Shown here piece by piece: positions 52,354 through 63,315 of a stretch of 64,000 nt of DNA; within the stretch, counting starts at the first letter, position 1, and the number at the start of each line of letters is the position of its first letter. Location: assembly GCA_000746585.2 (NCBI GenBank), contig CP009217.2:496001-560000 (forward strand), read 5' to 3'. Below the pieces are notes generated by a model. The model made no database searches, had not been told where the DNA came from, and saw nothing but the letters and a program-made list of their open reading frames with translations. The DNA is from Rickettsiales bacterium Ac37b. GTDB lineage: Bacteria; Pseudomonadota; Alphaproteobacteria; Rickettsiales; Arcanibacteraceae. The position numbers and the translations under genes were made by a program.

Positions 52354-54435
52354 TTATCCTAATTTTGCCTTTATTTCATCAGCCACTTGCTGAGGTACCT
52401 GATCATAATGAGAAAAAATCATAGTATACTGAGCACGACCTTGCGACATTGATCTTAAAACATTCACATAACCAAACATTTGAGCAAGAGGCACCATAGC
52501 ATTAATTACCTGCGCATTTCCACGCGGTTCCATGCCCATAATTTGTCCACGCCTACTATTTAAATCACCTATAATATCTCCCATATATTCGTCAGGCGTT
52601 ACCACTTCTACTTTCATAATTGGTTCTAATAATTTGGGCTGAGCCTTAACAATCCCCTCACGGAATGCGGCTTTAGCAGCTATCTCAAAAGCCAAAGTAC
52701 TAGAATCTACATCATGAAAGGCTCCATCAATCAAAATAGCCTTAAAATCTATCATTGGAAATCCAGCAACTACCCCTGTTTCTTTAGCACTCATTAACCC
52801 TTTTTCAACACCTGGTATATATTCTTTTGGCACAGATCCACCTACAATTTTACTTTCAAATTGAAAATCCGAACCAGGCTCAAGAGGCTCAAATATAATT
52901 TTTACTCGCGCAAATTGACCAGCACCACCAGATTGTTTTTTATGTGTATAGTCAACTTCTGCCACCTTAGTAATCGTTTCACGATAAGCCACTTGAGGAG
53001 CACCTTTTGTTGCCTCTACTTTAAATTCTCGCTTCATCCTATCAACAATAATTTCAAGGTGTAATTCTCCCATACCTTTTAATATTGTCTGCCCACTTTC
53101 CTCATCAACAGTAGCATGTAAAGAAGGATCTTCTGCAACTAATCTGGCGAGGGCAATACCCATTCTATCACGATCAGCTACACTTTTAGGCTCTATAGCG
53201 ATTTCAATCACAGGCTTAGGGAATTCCATGCGCTCTAAAATTATAGGATTAGTCGTCACACACAAACTATCTCCAGTAGTAGTAGATTTAAGACCAGCTA
53301 AAGCAACTATATCACCAGCGTACGCCTCTTTAATATCCTCCCTATTGTTAGCATGCATTAATAACATACGGCCTATACGTTCTTTTGTATCTTTATTACT
53401 ATTCAATACGCTAATTCCTGCAGCTAAAACACCAGAATAAACACGCACAAAAGTTAAAGATCCTACAAATGGATCATTCACAACCTTAAATGCCAAAGCA
53501 GAAAAAGGTTCAGAGTCCTCGCTTTTTCTTTCTATAATTTCATCTAAATTATCGGGATTCACCCCTTTTACATTAGGTACATCAGCAGGACTAGGTAAAA
53601 AGTCTACAACAGCATCTAACAAAGGCTGTACACCTTTGTTTTTAAAAGCGCTACCATTAAATACTGGAAAGAATGAACCATCAATGGCTCCCTTTCTAAT
53701 ACATCTTTTAAGCTCTTCTTCACTAGGCTCTACACCACCCAAATAAGCTTCCATTATCTTATCATCAAATTCCACTACCATATCTAAAAGCTTTTCACGA
53801 TACTCAGCAGCTTGCTCTTTTAAATTATCTGGAATGTCTTCATAATGAAAATTTGCCCCTAAATTCTCACTTTCCCAGATTATAGCTTGCATTTTTACTA
53901 AATCTACAATACCTATATATGAATCTTCTATCCCTATAGGTAATTGCATTACTATAGGTCTAGCACCTAACCTATCCTTTATCATTTCTACACAACGGAA
54001 AAAATCAGCACCAATACGATCCATTTTATTTACAAAGCATATTCGAGGCACATTATATTTATCAGCTTGCCTCCATACAGTCTCAGACTGAGGCTCTACA
54101 CCTGCAACTCCATCAAATACAGCAACTGCACCATCCAATACTCGCAATGAACGCTCTACCTCTATAGTAAAATCAACGTGTCCAGGCGTATCAATAATAT
54201 TAATACGATGATTATTCCAAAAACAGGTTGTAGCCGCAGAAGTAATAGTAATACCCCTTTCTTGCTCTTGAGGCATCCAATCCATAGTAGCAGTACCTTC
54301 ATGTACTTCACCTATTTTGTAAGATCTACCCGTATAATACAAAATACGCTCAGTAGTAGTAGTTTTACCAGCATCTATATGAGCGCAAATACCTATATTA
54401 CGAACATCTGCTAGAGGAGTAGTACGAGTTACCAT
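52354..54435 (-). CDS. fusA: Elongation factor G
   Basis: 693 residues. G1 [16 protein letters not shown]3 [10 protein letters not shown]4 NKMD, and domain IV-V segments [15 protein letters not shown] and [13 protein letters not shown]. Drives translocation and ribosome recycling. AAGGG precedes the ATG; 18 bases from rpsG. Confidence 0.98.
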   Translation of the reverse strand: MVTRTTPLADVRNIGICAHIDAGKTTTTERILYYTGRSYKIGEVHEGTATMDWMPQEQERGITITSAATTCFWNNHRINIIDTPGHVDFTIEVERSLRVLDGAVAVFDGVAGVEPQSETVWRQADKYNVPRICFVNKMDRIGADFFRCVEMIKDRLGARPIVMQLPIGIEDSYIGIVDLVKMQAIIWESENLGANFHYEDIPDNLKEQAAEYREKLLDMVVEFDDKIMEAYLGGVEPSEEELKRCIRKGAIDGSFFPVFNGSAFKNKGVQPLLDAVVDFLPSPADVPNVKGVNPDNLDEIIERKSEDSEPFSALAFKVVNDPFVGSLTFVRVYSGVLAAGISVLNSNKDTKERIGRMLLMHANNREDIKEAYAGDIVALAGLKSTTTGDSLCVTTNPIILERMEFPKPVIEIAIEPKSVADRDRMGIALARLVAEDPSLHATVDEESGQTILKGMGELHLEIIVDRMKREFKVEATKGAPQVAYRETITKVAEVDYTHKKQSGGAGQFARVKIIFEPLEPGSDFQFESKIVGGSVPKEYIPGVEKGLMSAKETGVVAGFPMIDFKAILIDGAFHDVDSSTLAFEIAAKAAFREGIVKAQPKLLEPIMKVEVVTPDEYMGDIIGDLNSRRGQIMGMEPRGNAQVINAMVPLAQMFGYVNVLRSMSQGRAQYTMIFSHYDQVPQQVADEIKAKLG

Positions 54436-54453
54436 AAATTTATTCCCTTAATC

Positions 54454-54924
54454 TTACCATCTATAATGTGAAAATGCCTTATTAGCTTCAGCCATTTTAT
54501 GCGTATCCTCACGCTTTTTGATAGCAGAACCGCGCTGGTTGTACGCATCAAAAAACTCTCCAGCCAGCTTTTCTTCCATAGTTTTTTCAGGACGCTTACC
54601 CGCAGCTGCAATAATCCAACGAATAGCTAACGCAATAGCCCTTATATCTCGTACCTCAACTGGAACCTGATAAGTTGCACCTCCAACTCTACGAGATCTA
54701 ACTTCAATAACAGGCCTAACTGCCTTAATTACTTCATGAAAAAATTCTAACGCATTTTGCTTTGATTTTTTCTCAACTATCTCAAGAGCTTTATAAACGA
54801 TATGCTCAGCTGCAGATTTTTTTCCACATCTCATAATACAATTTATAAATCTTGCTAATATCAAATCTCCAAATTTTGCATCAGGCAAAATAGTGCGCCT
54901 AACTGCTGCACGACGTCTAGACAT
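54454..54924 (-). CDS. rpsG: 30S ribosomal protein S7
   Basis: 156 residues: [39 protein letters not shown] and [20 protein letters not shown]. Head assembly protein. Standard place between rpsL and fusA. Confidence 0.98.
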   Translation of the reverse strand: MSRRRAAVRRTILPDAKFGDLILARFINCIMRCGKKSAAEHIVYKALEIVEKKSKQNALEFFHEVIKAVRPVIEVRSRRVGGATYQVPVEVRDIRAIALAIRWIIAAAGKRPEKTMEEKLAGEFFDAYNQRGSAIKKREDTHKMAEANKAFSHYRW

Positions 54925-54953
54925 TTATTACTCTCATCATTTGTTAAACATTA

Positions 54954-55325
54954 TTATTTTGGACGTTTAGTACCATACTTGGAACGACTACGCTTCCTAT
55001 CTTTTACTCCTTGAGTATCCAATGCACCTCTAATTGTATGATATCTTACACCCGGCAAATCTTTTACACGACCACCTCTAAGTAAAATTACAGAGTGTTC
55101 TTGTAAATTATGACCTTCTCCAGGAATGTATGTTATTACCTCAAAACCATTTGTTAATCTAACACGTGCCACTTTACGTAAAGCTGAGTTAGGTTTCTTT
55201 GGCGTTGTTGTATATACACGAATACACACACCTCTCTTTTGTGGGCACCCTTCTAAAGCAGGAACCTTATTCCTCTTTATCTGTTTTTCTCTTGGCTTAC
55301 GTACCAATTGGTTTATAGTGGTCAT
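54954..55325 (-). CDS. rpsL: 30S ribosomal protein S12
   Basis: 123 residues from the ATG at 55323-55325 after AGGAG; the 14 codons upstream are not family-like. The streptomycin loop [13 protein letters not shown] and the second loop [12 protein letters not shown] have the sensitive-type lysines. First gene of the operon. Confidence 0.98.
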   Translation of the reverse strand: MTTINQLVRKPREKQIKRNKVPALEGCPQKRGVCIRVYTTTPKKPNSALRKVARVRLTNGFEVITYIPGEGHNLQEHSVILLRGGRVKDLPGVRYHTIRGALDTQGVKDRKRSRSKYGTKRPK

Positions 55326-55398
55326 TAATTCACTCCTAACACTAAAAAAATCTGATTTAGATACCAATACGTTCTCTTATAAAAATGCAAGAATGGCG

Positions 55399-55427
55399 CA
55401 GTTTAATAACTACCAATGAAATCGTCA
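55399..55427 (-). promoter_or_regulatory. Promoter of the rpsL-rpoC operon
   Basis: Minus strand: TTGACG (55422-55427), a 17-base spacer, TAAACT (55399-55404). A start about seven bases on leaves a leader of roughly 65 bases before rpsL. Confidence 0.75.
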
Positions 55428-55489
55428 AGATAAATTTTTCTTTTTTTTAATATATTTTAATTTATCTTATTTTTGACATACAATTTTCT

Positions 55490-56788
55490 TTATAAAATTT
55501 TTCTCACAAACTCTTCTAAACACCTAGAATATCTTGCTAAATCTAAGAAAGTTATTCTATTTCTAATAAATGCACTATATAAAATTGCATCAGTGTAATC
55601 ATTATACTTCCAACCTATTGTTTTATAATTATCTGCCATTTTAGCATTAGATAATATTTTTTTTAATCTTATACTACATATATAATTTTTCCTTATTGTG
55701 TCTTTTATATCATACCATTTCATTTTTATGTTACTCTGAACTTTCTCCGCTTGTACACTTGATAAAAATTTATCGTTTATTTCAGCAAAGTATTTTTTAC
55801 CTAATTTTTTGCCAAAACGCTTTTTTATATCTGTTTCATGTATATTATCAGGATAAATAGTAATTTTATCTTTATTCAATAAATATTCTTGCAACTCTGC
55901 CATAAAAATTGTAGTCACGGCTATTTGTTCACCATGATAGTTATGTGGATATTTTAATTCAAGTAAATGAGCAATTAAATGCTCGCCCTGACTAGCAGGA
56001 TAACTACCTTTAGCCATATACATACCAATACCAGATAAAATAAGTATTAACATTAATATTTGTATCAATTCAACCGAACCATTAATCACTTCCTCAATAT
56101 TATCCCATAATATTAATTCTAATCCTTGAATCCACTCAAAAGGTATTTTACTGTATGTTGTATTAAATAACAAATGAGACATGAGCCAATCCGCCTGACA
56201 AGTTGATCTACATAAAGAATCGCCTATTCCACTTTGTATTAAGCGTAAAGGTGCTTTAGATAAAATATCTAAATCACACATTATCACTGTAGGTAAGGTT
56301 GCTATTAAACTTTGCTTATAACCATCAACAATAATAGAAACATTTGCGCTACAATAACCATTCATTGATGGAGCAGTGGCAAATAAAATATATGGCTTTT
56401 TTTCCAAATAGCAAATATACTTACATAAATCATTGATTGTTCCACTACCAACCCCAATAAGGCTATGCATTCCTTGAATTCTCTTTTGTAATTTATGCAC
56501 TACATCCATAGTAGGTTTAACATTAGCAGGCAGTATAACAGAAGTGATTTTTTTTATACTTAACGCTTTACAGATCCTATATGCAGCTACATTATAAGTA
56601 TTTTCATCACTCACTACTACAATTTTTTCTCCTAAATAAGGAAGTTCTAAAAGTATATCTCCTATTTCATTCAAAAGATTTTGCTTAATATAAATTTTAT
56701 ATAGAGACAATTCATCATTACGAGAGCCTTTGAATCCAGAAAGAAATCCATCAATTACGTTAAAAGCTTTTTGAACACATTCATGCAT
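55490..56788 (-). CDS. sn-glycerol-1-phosphate dehydrogenase-like protein (AraM/EgsA family)
   Basis: 432 residues of the iron/zinc alcohol dehydrogenase superfamily. NAD site GVGSGTINDLCKYI; ATAPSMNGYCSANVSI; metal ligands Asp in SGIGDSLCR, His in ASQGEHLIAHLLEL and His in YHGEQIAV. The family reduces dihydroxyacetone phosphate to glycerol-1-phosphate, or in bacteria serves as a related dehydrogenase. The C-terminal 120 residues are lysine-rich and poorly conserved. Four bases after the MBL gene, probably one operon. Confidence 0.82.
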   Translation of the reverse strand: MHECVQKAFNVIDGFLSGFKGSRNDELSLYKIYIKQNLLNEIGDILLELPYLGEKIVVVSDENTYNVAAYRICKALSIKKITSVILPANVKPTMDVVHKLQKRIQGMHSLIGVGSGTINDLCKYICYLEKKPYILFATAPSMNGYCSANVSIIVDGYKQSLIATLPTVIMCDLDILSKAPLRLIQSGIGDSLCRSTCQADWLMSHLLFNTTYSKIPFEWIQGLELILWDNIEEVINGSVELIQILMLILILSGIGMYMAKGSYPASQGEHLIAHLLELKYPHNYHGEQIAVTTIFMAELQEYLLNKDKITIYPDNIHETDIKKRFGKKLGKKYFAEINDKFLSSVQAEKVQSNIKMKWYDIKDTIRKNYICSIRLKKILSNAKMADNYKTIGWKYNDYTDAILYSAFIRNRITFLDLARYSRCLEEFVRKIL

Positions 56789-56792
56789 AATA

Positions 56793-57560
56793 CTAAATTA
56801 TCATACCATCATACGCAGGTTCAATGAAATTAGGTAGCTTTTTCTTTAATGCTATATAATCAATTTCATGCCCCATATGAGTTAAAATTACTTTTTGAGG
56901 ATTAATTTTTTCAACCCATGATAATACCAAATCCAGATGTGCATGTGACTTTGAAGGCTTATAACCTAAACAGTCTACAACCCATATCTTTATGCCTTTT
57001 AAAAGCCCAATAACATCATCTGATAAAAAATTTACATCTGTAGAATATGCCATATTTCCAAACTTAAATCCTAAACTGGAAATATTACCATGTGCCTGCT
57101 TAAATGGGGTAATTTTTAGTCCATTAACTAAAAAATCTTTTCCATTTGTTATTTCATTCACAATTAATGAAGGTTTATACCAATTTAATGTCTCATATTC
57201 ATTAAAAAAAGCATAAGAAAATTTTGATTGCAAAGAACATAAAGTTTCTTTGTCGGCATAAATAGGCAAGGGGCCTTTAGATATATAATTAAAAGATCTC
57301 AAATCATCTATACCGCTAACATGATCTGCATGATAATGGGTATACAATATCGCACTAATGCTATTTATGTTATTGGCAAGAGCTTGATAACGCAAATCCG
57401 GCGAGGTATCTATAAGGATATTTCCATTATCACTAACTATTAAAATAGAAGAACGTGTCCTCTTATTGCGCTTTTCTTCTGAAATACAAATGTTACATTT
57501 GCAACCTATAACAGGTACGCCAGCTGAAGACCCGCAGCCTAAAATTACTATTTTTAACAT
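56793..57560 (-). CDS. Metallo-beta-lactamase fold hydrolase, PhnP-like
   Basis: 255 residues. LGCGSSAGVPVIGCKCNIC is the PhnP/phosphodiesterase start with a zinc-binding Cys pair; the metal motif is THYHADHVSGIDDL and the last histidine is in LTHMGHEID. Family members hydrolyse cyclic or short phosphodiesters; exact substrate unknown. The ATG at 57558-57560 is chosen because the family begins L-K-I-V-I-L-G-C-G-S. Confidence 0.88.
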   Translation of the reverse strand: MLKIVILGCGSSAGVPVIGCKCNICISEEKRNKRTRSSILIVSDNGNILIDTSPDLRYQALANNINSISAILYTHYHADHVSGIDDLRSFNYISKGPLPIYADKETLCSLQSKFSYAFFNEYETLNWYKPSLIVNEITNGKDFLVNGLKITPFKQAHGNISSLGFKFGNMAYSTDVNFLSDDVIGLLKGIKIWVVDCLGYKPSKSHAHLDLVLSWVEKINPQKVILTHMGHEIDYIALKKKLPNFIEPAYDGMII

Positions 57561-57734
57561 AATTGTATTTTTCCAAAATAATAATACTAACATACTTACT
57601 TATATAATATTAAATAAATATTTATTTACTCCAATTAAATATATACCTCATGAAATATTAATATGTTTATAAATACATTGCAAAATTAAACTCAGTATGT
57701 AATATTATTTTTAAATTTAATAGTAGGAGAATTC

Positions 57735-58412
57735 ATGGGTATTAAAGAAGTTTTATATAATTGGGGATCATTAAATTTTGATATTTTTTATTTTTTTAAT
57801 AGTTTATTTACTGAGAATCCTGTATATAGCACAATTATGGTTATTACCAGTATATTTTTTAATTTTATAAATTTCCTTAGTTTACTATTAATTATCCTAG
57901 TTATTTATTTGTATTATAACAAATCTACGCTAACAAAAAATAATATAATTTATTATCTATCAAATCAATATATTTATAGCATATTACTTACTATCATTGC
58001 TTCTATAATAGCAGCCTCCATAGGTTATGTTATAAAACACAAATATGCTTTGGAATTTCCAAGGCCTTTATGTTTTTTAAAGAACGTTAACATTATTGCT
58101 TATTTTAATCAAACTCCTGCAGATATTATACAAAATCGTTGTCATAAATTGGATGGAAGTTTTCCTAGCATGCATTCCACCTTTGCAATGATACTAGCTA
58201 CTTCCATATGGCCTCTATTAAATTATTATACAAAATATCTAGCAGCCCTATTAGTTATTACTGTTGGTATATCACGTATGTCTTTAGGCGTACATTTCCC
58301 TGTTGATTTGATTGGAGGCTATATATTTGGTTACCTTATAACTAAGGCATGTAGATATGTTTTTTCTTATCTATGTGGATATATAAATAATAAAATTATT
58401 AATATTAATTAA
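57735..58412 (+). CDS. PAP2-family membrane phosphatase
   Basis: 225 residues with about six membrane helices. All three acid-phosphatase motifs are present: KYALEFPRP (K-x6-R-P), FPSMHSTF (PSxHS) and SRMSLGVHFPVD (S-R-x5-H-x3-D). Probably dephosphorylates a lipid pyrophosphate such as undecaprenyl diphosphate, or phosphatidylglycerol phosphate. AGGAG lies five bases before the ATG. Monocistronic. Confidence 0.9.
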   Translation: MGIKEVLYNWGSLNFDIFYFFNSLFTENPVYSTIMVITSIFFNFINFLSLLLIILVIYLYYNKSTLTKNNIIYYLSNQYIYSILLTIIASIIAASIGYVIKHKYALEFPRPLCFLKNVNIIAYFNQTPADIIQNRCHKLDGSFPSMHSTFAMILATSIWPLLNYYTKYLAALLVITVGISRMSLGVHFPVDLIGGYIFGYLITKACRYVFSYLCGYINNKIININ

Positions 58413-58576
58413 GACACATGGTTTATATTAGATAAATTATACATATAGTTATAGAAGTTATTAATAATATCTTCAAAGATTAACATCTTTATATTTTAGT
58501 GGCTTTTTAACAAATCAAATGTTATAATCAATTCTTAATAGTATAAAAATTCTTTAACCAATATGAAAATATTTAT

Positions 58577-59428
58577 ATGTCTAAAGATTCAAACAACAAT
58601 TCCACATCACAAGGTATTACAGCAACATCTATCGAAGAGACAGATTTAGAAGAAGAAAAGCGTCGTAAAACTCAACCTGATGTTATACATATAGGTAGCA
58701 CTAAAAAGCTTGATACAGTTCATATAGGTGGAAAAAATTCCAACGATATAGCAGATATTACTTCAGCTCCCCCCACAAGCTCCAATGAAAAGAATAAACA
58801 ACAGGAAACTAATGGTGGTGGTGCAATATTGGGAGCCGCAACAGGTGTAGGACTTGGTATTGCTGCAGGTCTTGCTATGGGACCCTTAGCTCCTATAGCA
58901 GTCCCAGCTTTAGCAATTGCTGGCTATTTTGCTGGTATGTATGCTGGCAATACTATAGAAGCTGGTATGCGTGGGTTATCCGAAGGTACTTTTACAGACC
59001 GCATTAAAGATTTTGTTCACAAACGTTTGGAGAGTCTAGATAGAACAATAGGAGGCACTCTTGGTTTAGTCATAGGCGGGGGTTTATCTTTAATGCTCGG
59101 ACCTATAGCTCCTATGGCAGCACCATTTCTTGCTTTTTATGGAAATAGAATAGGAGCTGAAATAGGAGAAATGGCAATTCCTCCTATAATTGAAGGATGG
59201 CAAAAATTTAAGAAGTTATTTCAACAAGATATAAAGTCTGTTCCAGAAGATAATAATACTCCTCAACAACAGAACAATAAGAAACAATATAGTAATGATA
59301 TAAGTGCTATATCATTAAAAGATCGTGAACAAGCAGAAAATATTATTAAAAATACAGAATTAAGTGATAATATTTCAAAAACTTCTCTACCTAATGCCCG
59401 AAAACAAGAAAGTAAAAAAGAAAGATAA
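58577..59428 (+). CDS. Glycine-zipper membrane protein with internal duplication
   Basis: 283 residues. A disordered polar N-terminus (1-85) contains two short repeats (VIHIGS and VHIGGK). Two related Gly/Ala-rich hydrophobic hairpins follow: about 87-140 (ILGAATGVGLGIAAGL, MGPLAPIAVPALA) and about 157-205 (TLGLVIGGGLSLMLGPIAP, MAAPFLAFYG). Each ends in an E-G turn. The C-terminus (215-283) is polar, Q/N/K-rich. No known domain. No clear ribosome binding site. The shape resembles inclusion-membrane or pore-type effectors, but this is inference. Confidence 0.7.
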   Translation: MSKDSNNNSTSQGITATSIEETDLEEEKRRKTQPDVIHIGSTKKLDTVHIGGKNSNDIADITSAPPTSSNEKNKQQETNGGGAILGAATGVGLGIAAGLAMGPLAPIAVPALAIAGYFAGMYAGNTIEAGMRGLSEGTFTDRIKDFVHKRLESLDRTIGGTLGLVIGGGLSLMLGPIAPMAAPFLAFYGNRIGAEIGEMAIPPIIEGWQKFKKLFQQDIKSVPEDNNTPQQQNNKKQYSNDISAISLKDREQAENIIKNTELSDNISKTSLPNARKQESKKER

Positions 59429-59467
59429 AATATATGCTTTGATGCGGATTTCTAAGCACTTTACTAT

Positions 59468-59629
59468 GGGACTGTTAACAAAATATTTTTAGATAAGATT
59501 TTGGAGGTAATTTTAGAGTATATAAGTGAATTTTTGCAGCTAATATTGGTAATATTAGCAAAAAAATTACCGAAATATAGAATAAAATTAGATCAAAAGA
59601 TTGCTAATAAAGACTTTGTTAACAGTCCC
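59468..59629. repeat. GGGACTGTTAACAAAG element, second copy
   Basis: 162 bases. Left GGGACTGTTAACAAAAT, right TTTGTTAACAGTCCC. The right 48 bases are almost identical to those of the copy at 28464-28797 (AAAAGATTGCTAATAAAG); the left part diverges after 15 bases. No frame. Confidence 0.75.
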
Positions 59630-59660
59630 ATAGGTGCTAAGAACCCTCAATATTGAAAAA

Positions 59661-60986
59661 TTATAAAGGCAAAGTTATAATAGTTTTTAATCCATGAAGC
59701 GATTCAGAGTCTGTAAGCTCTATCTGTCCACCATGACCATTCACAGCTTCACGTACTATAGATAAACCTAGCCCTACCCCATTTATATTTAAATTACGAG
59801 AATGATCTAAACGATAAAATGGTTTAAACACCATATCACGCTTATCAGCTGGAATCCCAGGACCATCATCTTCAATGGTAATAATAAGTTCTTCTTTTAA
59901 AGTCATTAATGAGATTTTCACCTGATTTTTTGCATATAATACAGAATTTTCTATAACATTTATTATAGCTCTTTTAAAAATATTAACTTTTAAATTAATC
60001 ATAATATTAGCTTCTATATTTGATATAACGCTAATTTTCTGGACATTATAAAAATTAACAATTTGTATTAATAAATCTGATATACAGACATACTGTACTT
60101 TTTCTGTCCCCTCACCTTGAACAAAATCTATATAATGCTGAATCATATACTCCATATCATTAATATCGTGCTCTAACTCCCTAATTTCCTGACTAGGTTC
60201 AAGCATAGCAAGCTGCAACTTCATACGAGTTAAAGGTGTACGTAGATCATGCGATACACCCGCAAGCATTTCTGTACGTTGATTAATTTGCCGTATAATC
60301 CTCTCTTGCATTTGTAAAAAAGCTCCCCCAGCTCTTCTTACTTCCAATGCACCGGTTGGCTTAAAATAACTTGATTTAAACCCTTTACCAAAATCGTCTG
60401 CAACTTTAGATAATTTAGTAATAGAGCGTACTTGGTTACGACAAAAAATAGTAGCAATAACAGTTAAAATAAAAGCTGTGCCTGTCATCCACAAGATAAA
60501 GATATATGTTGTTGGTGTAGAAAATCTTTTATTCGGTATATTAACAATTATATAACCTCTGCTTAATTGTATGGTAACTTTTATGTCTCCTGTGATATTA
60601 GCATATTCTATGTTAGTTTTCTTCTTCAGCCTATTAGTAATTACTGTATATAATAAAGATAATTTTTCTTCACCTTTATAACCACTCCTAATATTCATTT
60701 TACCTAAACGATATTGTATATCTAAACGCATGTTATCATGTGCTAGTGTAATAATCTTCTCTCTATCAAGGAATTCACTATTTTCCATAAAATGCGCTAC
60801 CATAACTACATCTCCTGCAATAGAGTTTAATATTTTTTCACTTACATCACTCCAATGTCTTTCATAAAATATATAAGCAGCAACAATTTGCGTTAAAGCT
60901 GTAGGTATCACCAAAATCATTAATAATCTTGCTAGTAATGTATCTGGTATTAGGCGATCACGTAAAAATTTTATAGTTTTATACAT
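59661..60986 (-). CDS. envZ: EnvZ-type sensor histidine kinase
   Basis: 441 residues. Two membrane helices (about 21-42 and 162-182) flank a periplasmic sensor of ~120 residues, followed by HAMP. The phospho-acceptor is His246 in GVSHDLRTPLTRM. The ATPase shows NVIENSVLYA, EDDGPGIPADKR and GVGLGLSIVREAV. The wording is EnvZ-like. No response regulator adjoins it; the OmpR-family regulator at 16107 is a candidate partner. Ten bases after the EamA transporter gene. Confidence 0.92.
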   Translation of the reverse strand: MYKTIKFLRDRLIPDTLLARLLMILVIPTALTQIVAAYIFYERHWSDVSEKILNSIAGDVVMVAHFMENSEFLDREKIITLAHDNMRLDIQYRLGKMNIRSGYKGEEKLSLLYTVITNRLKKKTNIEYANITGDIKVTIQLSRGYIIVNIPNKRFSTPTTYIFILWMTGTAFILTVIATIFCRNQVRSITKLSKVADDFGKGFKSSYFKPTGALEVRRAGGAFLQMQERIIRQINQRTEMLAGVSHDLRTPLTRMKLQLAMLEPSQEIRELEHDINDMEYMIQHYIDFVQGEGTEKVQYVCISDLLIQIVNFYNVQKISVISNIEANIMINLKVNIFKRAIINVIENSVLYAKNQVKISLMTLKEELIITIEDDGPGIPADKRDMVFKPFYRLDHSRNLNINGVGLGLSIVREAVNGHGGQIELTDSESLHGLKTIITLPL

Positions 60987-60996
60987 GCATTCTGCT

Positions 60997-61848
60997 CTAT
61001 AAATAGATCCTCTTTAAATTTTTTGTTAGATAAACAGTTGCAATCATGATTAGTAAAGCTCCAACAAAAGCAGTAATACTAATCCTTTCACCAAATATTA
61101 TATAAGTAATACTTAATGTAAATAACATACGAGAAAAATCAAAAGGCACTACTATAGATAAAGCACTATATTTATAGGCTTTAAATACAGCATAAAAATT
61201 TATAAATTGCAGTAATCCTACTAATAAACAATATACCATATCCTTCACTGTAGGAATTTGCCATTGAAAAATGACAATGGGTAATAGCAGTAAAGAAATA
61301 GTTAAATAAACATAAAAAATCTGCATTAAAGTTGTATCCTGGTGAGTTTGTGCCTTAATTAATACATCCCCTAATACCCAAATTATCACTGTTAGAATAG
61401 CCATACTATAGGAATAAACTTCTCCTGAAAATACAGGCCTTATAATAATTAATACACCTATAAAACCTATCAAAACAGCCATTACCCTTTTCATGGTAAT
61501 ATACTCTTTAAAAATTACTACCCCTGCCATAACATTCAGTAGTGGAGTCATGTAACTAATAGCAGTTAATTCATTCACCGGTAATAGCTTAAGCACGTAA
61601 AACCATAACATCATACTAGAAGCTGTAGAAAGAGCGCGTATTGTGTAAGACGTGATAAAATGGGTATAAAAAGATTCTTTCTTTAGGAGCATTAAACCAG
61701 CTGTAATAACTGTAATAGTGATACACATAAGAAAATATGATTGTACAAGATTAATAGTAAGCTCGGCTTTGTTCATAATAATAGATATCACACTTAAGGT
61801 AAATGAAGCAAGAAGCATCCATTTGATTCCCCGTAACTGTGTTTCCAT
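60997..61848 (-). CDS. EamA/DMT-family transporter
   Basis: 283 residues and ten membrane helices in two EamA repeats (ISYMTPLLNVMAGVVIFKEY and SALSIVVPFDFSRMLFTLSI). Rickettsia uses a protein of this family for S-adenosylmethionine uptake, which is a possible substrate here but not shown. Lies 15 bases after miaB and ten before envZ, so likely in one transcript. Confidence 0.9.
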   Translation of the reverse strand: METQLRGIKWMLLASFTLSVISIIMNKAELTINLVQSYFLMCITITVITAGLMLLKKESFYTHFITSYTIRALSTASSMMLWFYVLKLLPVNELTAISYMTPLLNVMAGVVIFKEYITMKRVMAVLIGFIGVLIIIRPVFSGEVYSYSMAILTVIIWVLGDVLIKAQTHQDTTLMQIFYVYLTISLLLLPIVIFQWQIPTVKDMVYCLLVGLLQFINFYAVFKAYKYSALSIVVPFDFSRMLFTLSITYIIFGERISITAFVGALLIMIATVYLTKNLKRIYL

Positions 61849-61863
61849 AAAAACCTCTAATTT

Positions 61864-63204
61864 TTATTCTTCATAGATAGTAGCTAACAAACTATTAGAA
61901 GAAAGATTGGTTAAAAGCACCTTTGCTATTTTACCAAAATAACTATTATCATTCATATATACAGGCTGCATATAAGGAGTTTTACCTATAATTTGATTTG
62001 CATGCCTACCCTCACGATCAAATAATACTTCTGTTATTGTGCCTATAGAACTACGATTAAATTCTTCTTGCTGCTTATTAGTAAGTGCCTGCAATTTAGC
62101 TAATCTTTCTGATTTTATTTCTTCTGGTACTTGATTGCTTAACTGTGCAGCTGGCGTACCTGGGCGTGGACTATATTTAAACGAGTAACAGCTAGCGTAA
62201 TTTACTTCTTCAATTAATTCAAGAGTTTGCTGAAAATCCTCGTCAGTTTCCCCTGGATATCCCACTATAAAATCTGATGATATACGAATGTCTTTCCGAT
62301 ATAATCTCAATCTCCTAATAATATTAAGATAATATTCAACACTGTGTTTCCTATTCATAGCAGAAAGCATTCTGTCTGAGCCAGATTGAATAGGTAAATG
62401 AAGGAATGGCATTAATTTTTCTTCATTTGCATGAGCATCAAATAAGCTATCATGCATACTACGGGGATGAGAAGTTGTATAACGTATTCGTTTTAAACCA
62501 TCTATTTTAGCTAAAATTTTAATTAACTGGCCTAAGTCACTTTCTTCATTATTTATGCCTACACCATTATAGGCATTTACATTTTGTCCTAATAAAGTAA
62601 TTTCTAGCGCTCCTTGCTCTACTAATTTTACAGCTTCTCTAAAAATAGCAGATACGGGACGCGAAAATTCTGCTCCTCTGGTGTAAGGCACCACACAAAA
62701 TTTGCAGAATTCATTACAACCTTCTTGTATGGTAAGAAACGCAGATATTCCTTGTGAACCAGACTCTTCAGACAGAGTATCAAACTTGGAAATTTCAGGA
62801 AAGTCTAAATTTAACAACCATTTTTTCTGATGAGCAACACCTCTAAGTAATTGAGGTAAGGTATGATAAGATTGTGGCCCTACGACTATATCAACATATG
62901 GTGCCCTTGAAAAAATCTCTTCACCTTCAGCCTGACCTACACATCCTGCTACACAAATTACTAAATGTTCATCTAATTTTTGCTTAGCATTTTTTACTGC
63001 TCTGATTCGTCCTAATTCAGAGTAAAGCTTTTCTGATGCTTTCTCTCGGATATGACAAGTATTTAAAATTACCATATCTGCATCTTCCATAGATTCTACT
63101 GTCAAAAAACCTAAAGGTTTCAGCAAATCTACCATTTTTGCCGAATCATAAACATTCATTTGACATCCATAAGTTTTTATATAGAGTTTTTTATTTTCAA
63201 TCAT
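61864..63204 (-). CDS. miaB: tRNA-2-methylthio-N6-dimethylallyladenosine synthase
   Basis: About 446 residues. UPF0004 domain with [12 protein letters not shown] and CHIREKA, radical SAM cluster motif [16 protein letters not shown], and a C-terminal TRAM domain ([11 protein letters not shown] onward). Methylthiolates A37 of tRNAs that read U-starting codons. The Met at 63204 fits GGAAA better than the one at 63216. Confidence 0.96.
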   Translation of the reverse strand: MIENKKLYIKTYGCQMNVYDSAKMVDLLKPLGFLTVESMEDADMVILNTCHIREKASEKLYSELGRIRAVKNAKQKLDEHLVICVAGCVGQAEGEEIFSRAPYVDIVVGPQSYHTLPQLLRGVAHQKKWLLNLDFPEISKFDTLSEESGSQGISAFLTIQEGCNEFCKFCVVPYTRGAEFSRPVSAIFREAVKLVEQGALEITLLGQNVNAYNGVGINNEESDLGQLIKILAKIDGLKRIRYTTSHPRSMHDSLFDAHANEEKLMPFLHLPIQSGSDRMLSAMNRKHSVEYYLNIIRRLRLYRKDIRISSDFIVGYPGETDEDFQQTLELIEEVNYASCYSFKYSPRPGTPAAQLSNQVPEEIKSERLAKLQALTNKQQEEFNRSSIGTITEVLFDREGRHANQIIGKTPYMQPVYMNDNSYFGKIAKVLLTNLSSNSLLATIYEE

Positions 63205-63315
63205 GAATGTTTCCATTATTTATTTATTTCTTTATAAGTCTTGACAAATTATATTATTGATAAGCATGATTTATAATTTACGAAGATTTGTTTTAAGCAA
63301 ATACCTACCTTATAT

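Noticed and set aside
54429-54611. A 60-codon minus-strand frame overlapping rpsG.
   Set aside because: It is a shadow frame of rpsG with no family or ribosome binding site.
55475-55497. TTGACA on the plus strand as a promoter.
   Set aside because: The only TATAAA is 13 bases away and there is no plus-strand gene downstream.
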